Shown here: positions 46,001-61,057 of the stretch, piece after piece | Position numbering within the stretch: position 1 is the first letter of the stretch | How the letters are laid out: each line of letters begins with the position of its first letter | Made by a program: the position numbers and the translations under genes | NCBI GenBank assembly: GCA_029204225.1 | Contig: CM055098.1 | Span: 2,475,106-2,539,105, forward strand | Length of the DNA stretch: 64,000 bases | DNA from: Diphasiastrum complanatum | Lineage: Eukaryota > Streptophyta > Lycopodiopsida > Lycopodiales > Lycopodiaceae | Direction of reading: 5' to 3' | Notes under the pieces: generated by a model | Seen by the model: the letters and a program-made list of their open reading frames with translations, nothing else | What the model was told of the DNA's origin: nothing | Databases searched by the model: none

Positions 46001-49000
46001 GTTTGCCGCTTGGGTGTTTCGGATGTTCATACTGTTTCTTGTCCAAGTTTTTGAGTTAGGTTATGAGCAAGCTATGATGACATGTGAATTTCCCTTATTT
46101 TTGCATGAGGCGGTAGAGACTTCATTTGATTGGTTTTGCTCATTAGCGCTAGCCTTCATTGTGACTAAATCTGCCCTTCACTTCCATAGATGTAATAGAA
46201 ATTCGGTAGGTCAGTGTTTGTACAAATGTATGAAAGCTAATGTGAACATATGTTTTTCCATGTGACTTGCACCTACTCTTGGGCATTGAGGAAGTTAGTA
46301 GGGATGTTGTAGCATTTGGTCTAGTCTATGCATGATGAAGTTGATGGTCAAAGACTTTGTGGGTGGATGCCATAGGGCTGGAGATTGTACTTTTCCTTGT
46401 TATGTCGAGCATTATCCTAGACATAACATTAATATGTCATGTATATGAAAGGCTTAAAAATGTCGAGTTGATGCTTCATGTGTTACAATATGGAAGAGTT
46501 GTACATAGTTGCTAACGTAGACATAGTATAAGCTTTGCATGTCACTTTGTTTGTTACGTTGTTTATCGCAAACTAGGAGTTCATTATTGACTACGTTTTT
46601 GTCATGCTATGGTTTGTAGTCTTAGTACTTGTTATTGATATGCTCTTCGGTGTTGCAGCTAGTGATGCTTTTATGGTGTTATTTTGCGGTAGTGGTGACG
46701 GATCCTGGGGGGGTTCCACAAGGTTGGAAACCAGAAGCGGACGACGAAGATCTAGAAGCACAGACTATGCCATTATCAGCCTCAACGGTGGCTGGTTTGA
46801 ATAGTGGTGCGCTTCAAAGTCCAAGAATTCGATATTGCAGGAAATGCTGCCAATATAAGCCTCCCCGTTGCCATCATTGCTCTGTTTGTAAGTACTGCTG
46901 TTTCAAAGGTGTTCCTTGAATCTTGAGGTGAAATATCAGGAAGCTAGCAACATATATATACAACAAATAAGCTCTTTATAATTCTTGGCAATTGTTCATT
47001 CTTAATGAACTCAAAGTTTATCTAATGTTTTTACTTTGACTATCAAATTAAATTTGTTTGTTTTTACTTTGAAGCCTCTCCATTGTACTTCTAGTGAATG
47101 GAAACTTTTACATTGCTTGGCACTGCTCTCATCTGAATTTTGAAGCCATGTCACGATGTGCCGAATGTTGGTGTTATGTCTGTCATTCTATGTCTACCGA
47201 CTTCAGCAAATAAATCCTATGTACAGATCTTTTCAAAAACTTGATTGTGAGCTTGTCCTTTATAATTTGTTGGTTTCCCATTCTGATCTTTATGAACTGT
47301 GACGATTGTCCATGCTATGAGTCAGTACAAACTCTTAAAAGCAGTCCTTTTTAAAGATGTATAAAATAACCAGCACAAAAAGGCCCCATTCGGATGGCAA
47401 ATTCACGATTTTTCTTTGTCACATGCAACCAAGAGCAGCTCTCTTGTCTACCTCCAAAATAGTGGAAGCACCAAGGAGTAAATCCTGAGCATAGTAGTAG
47501 CCAAATGCATTTGAAACATGATTTTTACCTTCTTTCCCCCTCATAAAGCTGTGCTAAAAGAAACGTGTTTTTTGAAAACAAAAAAAAAAAAGGTTTAGAA
47601 CCCCCAATTAGGGGCTCAAGTAGGTTGATTCTCTTATAAATTGTACTTCTCATTGTTGTTATTGATGTATCAGGTGTGGTAAATGTTTCTAACTTTCCTT
47701 CAACATCATGACATGTTTTGTCATGGTCCTAGGCTCTCTAGTCAGATGTACTTTAATTTTATAACAGACACTGGGCATTTTTTCTAGTCTTCCATTTTTG
47801 CAAAATTCGAAAATTGAATTTTTTTTCCAAATGTTATGGTTGTTTTCTCCAAACATTTGAATGCTTCATGTTTGGACGTTTCAAACACATGGTTGCTATC
47901 TTGATCTTGATAGTCTACGTGTGAGTGTTGTTTGTTTCTCTTGTGTGGATGTTTTGTTTTCAAGTCTTGTGTATCATGTTTCTTGGTATGTTTCTTGTTT
48001 CTAGGGGTTTCAGATTCTAAATTGAGAAACATATCAATAACACATCCAAGATGTAAAGATCAATCTTCAACTAAGATCTCAAAATGATCATAATGTATTC
48101 AATTCCTCTGAAGGGTGGCTGTCCTTAGAGACGAAGTGTTCTGAAGTCTTTAAACATTGAGCTATCAAATGAGAGGAGAATGAGTGTAGCTACTTACATT
48201 ATCAGGAGTTCCCTTAGAAGATAGGTTTAGGGCAAGTGACTTCCTCCATGCCCTTGCCTTACCAAATGGACATATCCTTGTTGAGACTTTGTACCCCTTT
48301 TAGACAAATCAACTTATCTAAATTTTTCTAAAAGTGGATTCAAGAGGCCAATTTACTGAAAATTGGAACTAATGTATCACTTAGTGCTTTGGGGTTCTAT
48401 TTGAATCAATGAGTCCTAGAATACAATGGAAATTGGATTATTAATAAATTCTTTAATTGCATCTTCATAACTCTCCCCTAGTAATAAATACATTATCCTT
48501 AAGTTCTCAAATCTATGATGATTCAGTGGGTAGGAAGAGGGCGAGACAACAACCCCTTTTTGAGCAGCCTTCTCAGAAAGACTTTCAATTTAAAAAGAAA
48601 TTTTTAAAACGAAAGAAAGAAGATAAAGTAAAAGGTGAAGCTCCTCAGATACGCCCATCGCACATATAGCCCTTAAAACCAGAAGATTTTGAGAAAGCCA
48701 AACAAGAACGTTTGTGCTTTGTGTGCATGGGCAAGGGACACACAGTCAGACAATGTCCCAAGGGGCCTGTCACTAAAAAAAATAAAAAGATAAGAAACAA
48801 GTTCATCTTGTTCAGACCGTAAGTTTCCCCAGTGACTCGGCAGCTTCCGAGATCAAAGTGTATCATAAAGACCATGAACACTGTTGCCAGCTGACCTCTG
48901 CAATGCGAGACCCTTCAGCTTTGGGCCGCATGACCTAGTACGTATGCATGGGAAAGTTGGTGACCAGTCAGTCAGAGTTATGGTTGATGATGGGGCGACC

Positions 49001-52000
49001 CATAATTTCATCAACTACACCCTAGTTAAAAAACTCAGACTTCCAGAAGTACCTAGTCAACATAGGTACATAGTTTCATTAGCCAAGGGTGAACACAAGA
49101 AAATCTGGGAAACTATGGTAAGTAATCTAAATCTTGGTATTCAGGGGTACCAAGATGAAATAAACTTTTAGGTAATGCACTTGGATCGCACAGACATTGT
49201 TCTCGGGACAGACTGGCTCTACAGCTTAGGACCTTCCCTCCACAGAAATAATCAGGAGAACACCCTCAGCTTTCAGCATAAAGGTCGAGAGATCCAGTTG
49301 CATGGGGAGCATGATGTTCCCAACAGCCCTATGGTCTGCAGTTCAGAGCTCTGTCAGCTAATCGGAGACGACGACCATCAGGTATTCTTATGTGACTTTC
49401 AATTTATTCCTGAAGTTTCTATTTCCAGTTCTTTACAACAGAAAATCAGTAAATTAGAAACTTCTTTTTCCTGAAGATTTACCACATGGTTTACCACCGA
49501 GCAGAGAGGTAGATCATGTAATAAACCTAGTACCAGGTACAACACCTGTTTCTAAACCTCCGTATCGGGTCAGCCGAACAGAGGATGAAAAAATAACTAG
49601 GCAGTTAATAGATTATCTTGGGAAAGGCCAAATTCAGACCAGTAGTTCACCATGGGCCTCACCAGTCCTTTTGGTGAAAAAGAAAGAGGGGTCTATGCGA
49701 CTTTGCGTAGATTACAGAGCCCTCAATAAAGTCACAATTAAGAATAAGTATCCTTTGCCTCGGGTAGACGAGTTGTTTGATCAACTCGACGGGGCTAAAC
49801 TTTTCAGTAAAATTGACCTTAGATCGGGATATCATCAAGTCCGTATAAAGTCGGAAGATGTCCCGAAAATAGCTTTTAGGACTCGTCACGGTCATTATGA
49901 GTTTACGGTGATGCCATTTGGGCTCACAAATGCTCCAGCTACCTTTATGACCTTGATGAACAGTGCCCTCAGACCATACTTGGGTAAGTTTGTAGTCGTA
50001 TTTTTAGATGACATCCTCGTCTACAACAAAACGAGGAAGGAGCATCTTAAACACCTCAGAAAGGTGTTTCGTCTGCTTAGAAAGCATAAGCTTTATGCTA
50101 AAGAATCCAAGTGTGAATTCTTCGTTGAAGGAGTAGCTTATTTGGGTCACATTATCTCGGCAAATGGGATTAAGATGGACCCTAGTAAGGTGAAAGCCAT
50201 ACTCAGTTGGCTGAGACCTCAGAATATTTTAGAGCTTCAGATCGTTCTTGGTTTGGCGGGATATTACAGACGATTTGTAGGAGAGCTTTGATGCTCTCAA
50301 AACAGCCTTAGCTACAGCTCCAGTTTTAAAAGTCGTCGACCTCAATCAGCCATTTGTGGTCGAAACAGATGCTAGCGACTTTGTAGTTGGTGCTGTACTA
50401 ATTCAGGGTGGACGACCAGTTGCGTTCGAGAGTAAAAAACTCGAGCCAGCTTTAGACTAGGTATAATGCCTATGAAAAGGAACTCTTTTCTATAGTTCAT
50501 GCCCTTAAGACTTGGAGGCATTATTTGTATGGTGCCAACTTTGAGGTCCTGACAGACCATGAAAGTCTCAGATACCTTTGAATCAACCTGAGCTTAGAGG
50601 TCGGAAAGCTCGTTGGGCAGAGTTGATGCAAGAGTTTGATATGTCTATCAGATATAGACGGGGGAAATTCAATACAGTAGCAGATGCCCTTAGTAGAATG
50701 CCTATGATAAACGAGCTGAGTTTTACTCAGATTCGTAATGAGTTACTCGAATCCTTGAGAGGGAAGTGCCAGCATGATGCATTCTTCTCTATTATCTGGA
50801 ACTCAGTCCAGAGCAGACAACCACAGACTCTAGAACCAGTTCTCGGGGCTGTGCCAGTTCATCCAAGAATACGGCAGCTTCCATTGAGGATGATGATGAG
50901 TCCGAGTATACGTCAGATGACGTTGAGGATTCTGAGCCTGTATTACCCAAGCAAACCCCAGTGGTTGAGGGTCAGTTGACTCAAGGATTCAAATGGAAAC
51001 AATATTCCATTCAGGATGAGTACTTGCTCTATAGAGATAGAGTATGTGTCCCCAATTCAGAGGATTATAGGCATAGGTCCTATATGAGTGTCATGACAAT
51101 CCTAGTGCGGGGTACCCAGGCATACAGAAGACCTATGAGCTTCTTCGTAGGCAATTTTTCTGGTCCAGTATGAAAAAGGACGTCCAACAATATGTAACCA
51201 GTTGCCAGAAATGTCAAGTAAATAAAGCAGAGCGTTTAAAGGCAGGAGGGTTGTTACAGCCCTTAGATATACCAGCTGGTAAATGGGAGAGTATCTCCAT
51301 GGATTTTATAGTAGGCCTGCCTAAAACCCAAAAGGGTAATGACGCTATATGGGTCACAGTTGACCGTCTGACTGAAATGGCTCATTTTATTGCGACCAAG
51401 ACAACCGTTAGAGCTCCAGAGTTAGCAAGGTTGTTTGTTGACGGGCTATTTAAATGGTACGGTCTACCTTCCGGCATAGTCAGCGACCAGGAGAACAAGT
51501 TTAATGGAAATTTTTGGGGGGCAGTATTCCATCATCTCCATACTAAACTTAATATGAGTACTACAGACCATCCACAGACGGACGGTCAAACAGAAAGAGT
51601 AAACCAGGTGCTGGACGATATGCTTCGCGCATACGTCAGCAAGAAGCAGACCAATTGGGAGGAGTATCTCTCGATATTGGAGTTTGCTTATAACAGTACC
51701 AAACATTCAGCTATGGGATACAGCCCATTTATGTTGATGTACGGTTTTCAGCCACGCTCACCCACAACTGTAGGGTTTAAACAAGAAAAAGTTGAAGCAG
51801 CCAGAAACTTTTTAGAGGACCTAAACCAGATGATAGAACATGCTAAGCGTAGCATCAGGCAGTCCCAGGATCGAGCCAAGCATTATGCAGATCCACGCAG
51901 ACGGGATGTGCAGTTCTCCGCTGGTGAGAAAGTCTACTTGAGAGTCCCAGTTGACTCTAAAACCGTCAAATCAGGAGTGTGTGCTAAGTTGTCTCCTAGG

Positions 52001-53115
52001 TATTGTGGTCCCTTTACCATTAGTAGGAGACTAGGTGAGGTTACCTATGAACTAGAACTCCCACACAGTAGTAAGGTTTTTTCAGTCTTTCATGTAAGTC
52101 AGTTATGAAAAGCCTTAGCCAGTTCAAAAAATCTGGTAGGGCACAATGTTCTAGTTCTCCCATTGGATTCTCAGCAACCTCCACATGACCCAGAGGAGAT
52201 TGTTGACAGTAGAGAGACGCAGACTCGTCATACTCCATACAAAGAATACCTGGTTAAGTGGAATGATCAGCCTGTTGAGAATGCCACTTGGGAAAAAGGC
52301 AACGTCTTTCGCAAGATTTTTTCAGACTTTGTCTTAGAGGACCAAGACGGTTCTTAAGGCGGAGGGAGTGTTACGAGCACGTAACCAGTGCCGAACCCTA
52401 GAGAACACAGGAGGTCAGATAACACAGTCAGGGTCGTGTCCAGCAGCGTACACGACCAACAGGGCAAGACAATGTGAGTAGTGTGCCCCGGCACGGTCCA
52501 GAGCCATGGCGGGCCTAACATAGCCTAGGGACCTTGTCAGCAGGATAGGGCCCCACGTTGGGTCCCGACGTGTAGTCGGCCACGTCAGAGCCACATGGCC
52601 GACACTTGGCAGTAGGCATGCTACCAGTCCTCACATTGGGCTAGGAGGGGCTTGCTCCATATAGAGTAGGCAAAGTTGGGGGGATCAGTTAGTGTTTGCC
52701 CTACTATGGTGTTAGGATCTATTACAGAGACCCCCAGGCAGGAGTGTACCACAGAGGGTTCCTTCCGGCAGACCCAGAGGCAGGCCAGCCAAGAGGGGAC
52801 GCACCGATGATTTTTCTAGTCGTCTCTTGGCAGGCGTTGGCCCAGACTTGGAGGAGTCCCAGATGCCTCCAGACTCCCAGCCAGACTTTGTATTTGACAC
52901 CCCTGCAGATGCATCTGGCACGCAGAGGGATGATTTTTTTAGCACAGACTTGTAGATATCGATACACACAGACTATCATGTATATTGGCATCAGATGAGA
53001 TGTATATATATTTTTTACAGTTTATTTGTGTCATGGCTAATTTATCATGGTTGCTTACAAATGGTTAGCTCTGTGAAATTTGAATGGTTAGTCAGAAATG
53101 GTTTGCTCAGTGCAA

Positions 53116-53212
<97 letters not shown>

Positions 53213-56200
53213 AGCACATCTTCATGTCTCTCATAACATCTGCATCATGTTCAACCATTGAACATAACACGCTAAACCCGACACCCTAACAAATGGCACA
53301 GTTAACATAACACCCTAAACCCTAACAAATTATCATAAACCCACAACCCCACAGCCATAACCATCAAAACAAGCCACAACCATAATCATCATAACCACAG
53401 CCATAAACATCATCAACCCCACATCCTCATTGTATCGTAGGCATAGCACCACAGGTATGTGCAGATTCAACATCAAAGCAACACTTGTGTAGCATACACT
53501 TAAACCTGTGTAGAATGCATTAATGGTCTAGGAATACAGTCCACAGGTTCGTGATCCCGATACGAACCCAAGGGATCGAGCCTGGCTCGATTCGGGTATC
53601 GTCCGGTCAAAATGGCTCTTCGACGGGAGAGAAACGCAATTAGTTCACGCGAAATGGACTAGTTTTGCAGCTTTCCGTCCGACGGCCCTGTTTCTTCAAA
53701 CGGGATCCGTTTCAGGTGCTGTCTGTTTCGGCCAGTGGACAACCTCGATAGGAACTTGTCGGAACAGACAGGACGAGGAAACGGCCGACAGTCAGCCCGG
53801 AATCTGTCCGAAGTTCGATGTTGAACATGGCTTCAAGGACACTTCGTGAGGGACGGGAACTGAAAACATTTGGAATCGACAAAATGGCCCAGGAATACAG
53901 TCCACAGATTCGTGATCTTGATACGAACTCAAGGGACCAAGCCTGGCTTGATTCGGGTATCGTTCGGTCAAAATGGCCCTTTGATGCGATAGAAACGCAA
54001 TTAGGTCAAGCGAAATGGACTAGTTTTGCCCCGTTTCTCCAAACGGGATCCGTTTAAGGTGCCGTCTGTTTCGGCCAGTGGACAACCTCGATAGGAACCT
54101 GTGGGAACAGACAGGACGAGGAATGGACGGACGGCCGGCCCAAAACGTCCGTCCGAAGTTTGAAGTTAAACAGGGCTTCAGGGACACTTTGTCCGGTTGG
54201 GACCTGAAAACTGGGAGATGTTTCGGAAACCCGTGTTGGTACGCAAAATTTCGACATGCAATATGTTGGCACGACATGCAATTTCCCGAGCATTCAGAAT
54301 TCGTCAAAAGCACAAGGACCTTATGCTCTCAAAAAATCTCATCTTGCGATCCGATCATCCCATTCTGTTCTGCTGCAGCAGTGACAGATTTCCCGTTTCC
54401 TTTCAGTGTTGTTGTTGGAGATTTTTTGAGATTTCAGTGTTGTTGTTAAACCTATCTCATCACATAGGCCATGGTACTGTGTAGGTCTTGAACTTCCCTG
54501 TGTTGAATGACACTGTGGAGCATAAGTAACTAGTAAGTTGTTGAAGTTCATCCAGGGAGCGCATCGTTTACCTGTATTTATATAATAGTATAATATAGAT
54601 TCGTCAGGGAGAGAAAGATAGCGAGGGCACGAGACAGAGTTCTGGAGACTCAAAAAATATAAATTGTTGCTCTTTCATGTCCGATTCTGTAGATATCAGA
54701 CATGGGAGGCATGGGCAGTGGTTAGGTTTGTTGCAAATTTTTTTGCAAATTTTTTTGGGTACCGTTTTCCTATTTTTTAACAGAAGGGGGCAGGTGGGTG
54801 CCATGCACCCTCTGATAATTAATTCCGGGGGGGGGGGGGGTAGGGGTCATAAATTGTTTTTTTTCCGCTTTTGGGATGTGAGTTTTTTTTGAATTTTTTT
54901 TTTTTTGGAAAATGCCCGACACGTCCATTCTTGGACGCACCCCTGAGGTGTCCGCGTCCGCGTCCAGGGTCCGCTTCCTTAGATGCATGCGCAAGAGAGG
55001 TTGTGGCATTGGTATCACCATGGATTTATTTTTTGTAGTACCAAGAGACCAGGCGACGTCACAGACTCTGTACTAGTAGTAGCAGATCAACTTATGAAGA
55101 TGCCCCAATTCACTGCAATTTAAAAATAAAGTAGTAACTCCAACTATCCAACAATGCTTGACTTTGTACGGACACTTTGAAGCCCATAATTTCAAGTAGA
55201 AATCATAAGTGGGGATATTGCTATTAGGTCTTCGCCAAGCTAGGAACACAAGTGTGAATGAGCGGTGGAAAACATCCATAGACAAATGGGAAAACTAAAT
55301 TGTGAATCATTTCTAGAAGATTTGCTTCATGTATAGCTTTCTGGACCTTCATGCATAGCTTTTTCTAGTCCAAATAGTATAGGTATTGCATATGCTGTAC
55401 CAACTTCTAGAGGGTAAATTTGGATGCGAAGTTGTTACTAACAAGGAAGTGCACCAAGATATTTGTGGACTGTGATAAGTCATATTTGAGTCAGTGATGT
55501 GGCCTGTTGGAGATAATAGAGGGATCATTCATTAATCTAGTTAGGCAGAGGAGTAGCTGGTTACAATGCAAAAATTGGATATGACAGATAATAGACCTAA
55601 GTGAGCATTGGATATTTGAAAAAAGTGATTGTGAAATCCTAGTCTCCCGAGGTATCTAAAATAGAGCTTATTTAGAATGTATCAAAATTTTGTCATCGAG
55701 GACTGATGATATTTTAAAAGAATGCTAGGCCTTAGTCTCAGACCTAACATGACCTTGGACCAATTGGAGAGGGCAACGTGATGACCATTAACCATGGTTA
55801 TGGATTGGTCCCAAACAAGTTCTAGTGTACTGCAAGTAGTGACCTAGTGAGCTTGTTTTTTGACTAGTAGTAAATAAAGCAGACCTAGTTGTCAGTTCCA
55901 AAGTTAGCACGATGTGATGAGAATCTTGCAGACAAGCAGCCAGAGTAGTTATTTTGACCATTATGCCATGTTGGGCCAAGGCGATTGCTATTAGACAATA
56001 CACCATCTCAGAAGCGATCATGGGCATCGTATATTGGGAAGGAGCTTCATTCTTATCACCGGCTATTTTGGTTGCATGAGCTTGAGAACCAGTAGTGTAA
56101 CACATTGACAACATCTAGCATTCGTGAATTTATTAATTGATGGAATTATGTCTATTTTTAGCTTTGAAGGTTGAGGAATTTGATTGCCATAGTTACCTCT

Positions 56201-59200
56201 TAATAAATTCAATATTGAATTCTCTTAAATGTATGTATACCTTGTTGTGGCCATGTGGGAAGGCTCAACAAAAATCAATGTTTTAAATATATTTCAGCAT
56301 GTCTATTTGAACATTCTCAATTTTATATTGTTTTGATTGGTTGATAAAACTTGATATATACACAGTACGGGCATTTGGTGAAATCTGTATATACACAACT
56401 GTAAGTCTGCAAAAAGCTTCAGAATTGGCTGACTTTTCTAGCAAGTACAGTCATAAGAAAATGTGAGAGACAAGGATAATGTTTAAAATTTATAATTTTA
56501 CCTTATCTAATCAATAGTTTTACCTCAATGGGCAAAGTTAGAGAGGTCAAGTGACAAGGCTGTTCATTGCAGGTGGAAGGTGCATATTGAAGATGGATCA
56601 CCATTGTGTGTGGGTGGTGAACTGTGTGGGTGCTCGCAATTACAAAGCTTTCCTTCTTTTCCTTGTAAGAGTTTCTATCAGCAGATCTTGCTTATGCTTT
56701 AAGATAGTTTGCTATCAATGATATCTCATCTAGTGCTCTATCATGTGATCTCTTTGTTGCAATTGACTATAACTTCAATTGGAAAAATAAGGGCTACAAC
56801 TAACTCACAGAATAGCAAACGTATCGAGAGGCTGAGTTACAACATTGCCATTTTTCAAAATGAATTGCCATGTGAAAAAGAGATTTAGCTTTTTGGCAAG
56901 GTTCTCACATTTCTTGAAGAGTTTTTGGTGCCATTGATTGTCAGGTAATGTTTGAATCAAGTTTTTGCACGTACAACATTGGGACGCTTGATTGTTCAGA
57001 AGGACAACTATAAAGTTTCTGAAAGTTAAATATACCCATACTAATTTGTGCTTGTTGTGCCTAACAGGCATTTTAGGCTCTAGAGTATGGACTCCTTACA
57101 ATTGTATATTCAAGCCCTTTATTGGGTTAATACTAAGGAGCTGTTGCAATCAGTGCTCGTTAAAATTTTAGACACAATATATAGCTGATAACACAGTGTC
57201 GTCTTTTTCGCCTGTGAGAATTTACTTGTATTTATGCAGACAATCGCGTTTTATTCGTTTTGCTAACATGGAATACTGGATGCACCTTGCATCCTACAGG
57301 TAGCTGTAGCTTATAAGTTACTTGGCTCACCTTCTTAATAATCAACCATGGTCCACAATACCTAGGAGATAACTTGGCACACTTTCTTGTGCATAGCACC
57401 TTCGACTTCGAAGGGACTAATAAATACACCCAATCTCCATTCTCAAATTCCCGATAGGTACGGTTCTCACGAGCATAGTTCTCTACCCTAGCTACAACCT
57501 TGGACAAGTTATCTTGTGCCATCTCTAGCTTCTGCTGCATTTGAGCCAAAAACTCTACAACACTAGGTACCCTATGCAAAATCCCTATGATTGCAAGACT
57601 AAGTGGCTTGAAACCATAATTGAGCTCAAATGGACTCAATCCAGTGGACGCATGTCTCTTATCATTGTACGCGAACTCCAATAGCGGTAAATGCTTTACC
57701 CAGTCTGTTTGCGTACTACTGACGTATGCCCTAAGCATATCTCCCAAGATTTGGTTCACTCGCTTTGTCTGACCATCCGTCTGAGGATGCTCAAAGCTAC
57801 TCATCCGCAACTATGTTCCCAGCTTGGCGAACACCTCAATCCAAAAATTTCTCGTAAACTTGGGATCCCTGTCAGAAACATGACAATATTCTGACAATAT
57901 TCTGAATAAGCAACTCAGCCACTTGCGGAGCTGTGACCTTCTTGGTCGTTGCAATGAAATGAGCCATCTTGGAAAATCTGTCTACCACTACCATAAGGGA
58001 ATTGAATCCATTCTGGGTCTTGGGTAGCCCAACAATAAAATCCATAGAGATGACTTCTGGTGAGCCAGTCAAGTAGTCACAAGTCATGAGCTAGCTTTGG
58101 ATCTCGAGTCATGGCCTAGTCAGCTTCTGGGACCCATGTCCAGGAGCTAAGCTGATTCTGCCCGCCGGGACAGCTCCTGGGATCCATATCCGGGAGCTAG
58201 ACTGATTCTGTCAGGCTTCCTAGGCTTAATCAGCAAAATAAAAACTAAGTCCAAAAAAGCATGCTTTACCAGACAACAATATATTTTAAGGACAAAGGGG
58301 GCGTGCCGAATCATAGCAGAACTATAGGGGGGCTCCGGCAGACAAACTTGGGCAGCTCAACCAGCGCCAGGAATCCAGTTGCTAGGTCTCAGCTCCCTCT
58401 ACCAGCGCGAGCCAGGCACAATGCCCAGCACGTGTTGGTGGCCCCGAGACCCGAGACCAGCCAGTCTATGTATGAATGTAACCTCATGCATCCTCCTGAT
58501 GAGCACAAGACAGCTTTCCGTACCCACTTTGGTCTGTATGAGTTTCGTGTCCTTCCTTTTGGTGTTACCAATGGCCCGCCCACTTTTCAGAATGTCATGA
58601 ATAACATCTTTCGTCCTCTGCTTGGAAAGTGTGTCATTGTTTATTTTGACGATATCCTCATTTATAGTACCACTCTCTCTCTTCATGTTCAACACGTTCG
58701 TTTTGTTTTTGTTTTGTTAGTTACTCATCATCTGTATGCTAAACATTCTAAATGTTCTTTTGCTGTTGTACAAATCGAGTTTTTGGGCTTCTTTGTTACT
58801 AATGGTACTGTTCGTCTCGACCCTCGTAAGGTCCATTCTATTCTTTCATGGCCTGTGCCTGCTGATGTTCATGATGTTCGTATGTTTCTTGGTCTTGCTA
58901 TCCATCTTCGTAAACCAGTTGCTCATTTTGCCACTCTTGCATCTCCTTTGCATGCTCTGTTGAAAAAGGAAACTTCGTTTGCTTGGACTCCCGCATGTCA
59001 GTCAACTTTTGATACTTTGAAGGTTAAGCTTACCACCGCCCCTGTTTTATGTCTTCCAGATTTTTCCCAGCGTTTTGCTGTTGATCCACAGGATTAGGTG
59101 CTTTGTTACGTCAGCGTCAGTGTGTTATTGCATATGAATCCCGTCGTCTTCGTTCGTATGAGCAGCGCTATTCCACTCATGAAAAAGAGTTGCTTGCTAT

Positions 59201-61021
59201 CATTTTTGCTTTAAAGAAGTGGCGTCATTATCTGTATCGTGTTTCGTCTGATGTTTTTACTGATCACTAGTCACTTCGTTATTTGTATACACAAAAGGAT
59301 CTTAGTGATCGTCAGTACCGTTGGCTTCAGTTTTTACAGTCCTTTCATTTTGATATTCATTATAAGCCTGGTAAAAGTAACGCTGCTACTGATGCTTTGT
59401 CTCGTTTACCTGCTCTTACTTACAGTCTTGTTACGTCCACCAAGTTTACATTAGGTTTTTGGACAGAGCTTATGCGTATCTTGGATGTTAGGATACTTAT
59501 GGGCATTGCTTTTAATTTTCTGCGGATGGTCAGTCTGAGGTTATTAATAGGGTATTGGAGGATTATTTACGACATTATGTTTCTCCTTCTGGTCGTGATT
59601 GGGATCAGCATTTATGTTTGGCTGAGTATAGTTATAACAGTTATGTTAGTTCCAGCACAGGTGTTTCTCCTTTCCTGCTTGCTCATGGATACTCACCAGT
59701 TTTACCTGGTATATTGGTCTACAGTGCATAAGCTTTGCTTAGGAGATCATTCACACACATTAGGGCATTCCCACACGTGTGAAATTTCCTCCTTCAGATG
59801 ATGCACCTGTTACTATTTCATCTTATCTTTCGAGTGCTCGGGAGATTATTACTAGAGCTGCTACTCATTTACAGCATATTCAGCAGCGGTACAGGACCAT
59901 TGTTGATCGTCATCGGCGCCATGTTGAGTTTGCAGAGGGAGATACTGTTTTTCTTTGGTTACGCTTTGCTCGCCATCGTTTTGTACAGGGTCTTGCTTCT
60001 ACTGAGAAGCTTGCGCCGCGCTATTATGGGCCTTTTCAAATTCTTGAGCGCCTCAGTCCAGTTACATATCGTCTTGAGTTACCTGCTGCTACTCGGGCTT
60101 GTGATATCTTTCATGTCAGTTTATTACGTGCTGCTATTGAGGATGATGCTCCTCGAGATCCCTGCCAGCTGCTATTTAACAGGTGCGCTTATTGCATAGT
60201 CGTCGCCATCGACAGGTTCAATTTTTGGTCCAGTGGGATGGTCGTCCTATTGAGGAGGCTGCTTGGGAGCCCATTGATGTTTTTTATCATACCCCTATCC
60301 TGGCTGATCAGGCTTGATCACTTGCAGCTACCATTGCTTCTCGGGATGCTCCGGCTTCTCTTGATGTTCCTTTCTCAGAGATATCTTGATGCAGTATTTT
60401 TCTTTGGCACTGGTTCTTATCTTATTTTGCCTACATTGGGGGCAATGTTCTTTATAGCCAGGGAGAGTTACGGACTATAGGATACAAGCCTACTGGGCTA
60501 CTCTGCATATATTCCGCAGGCCTCTTTACATTTACTGTTGGTTATGTATATTTCTGGTTACGCATTTTATATTAGTCATGTACAGGCCCCAGAGCCTTTT
60601 TATATGCTTATGACCCGCACTGGGTCCTTTTTTATGACATTGACTGGCCTTGGGCCCTTATTATATGGTTATATGTGGAGTGGGGGCCCGTAGGAGGGCG
60701 CACTATTTTCCCTCCACATTTTGCCTCCCTTTACTTTTGAATTCCTATTTTAGGGTTCATTGGTAGGGTATTTATAGGGGCATTTGTACACTCATTTTGC
60801 AGATTATTGATTGGTATTGCTTGGGCTCTTCGTGGGAGAACCTATTGTCTTGTCTATTGCTTGTAGGGCTTTAGTCTATTGCTGTCTTTTATGTTTCATT
60901 TTAGCTTTTAGGAATAAGTCCTACGTGGACAATGCTCCTTTTTTGATGTACTTTCTACTTGTCTTATGTGCCCTCGGGCACCTGACAAACTTAATATAAT
61001 TCTAAATCTAATTTTAATTCT

Positions 61022-61057
<36 letters not shown>

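Larger units (their letters stand above)
48505..52725 (+). mobile_element. Ty3/gypsy chromovirus, 5'-truncated, with 3' LTR
   Basis: In order on the plus strand: gag end with CCHC knuckle, protease, RT, RNase H, integrase, chromodomain, polypurine tract (about 52356-52368) and an LTR starting TGTTACGAGC at 52369. The 5' LTR, primer site and most of gag are absent upstream of about 48505. Frames are broken in gag/PR, before RT, in RNase H and before the chromodomain, but the integrase is one long open frame. Same orientation as the host gene, inside intron 2. Confidence 0.92.

Noticed and set aside
53310-53340. CCCTAAACCCTAA, telomere-like repeat
   Set aside because: Only two units; too short to be an interstitial telomere tract.
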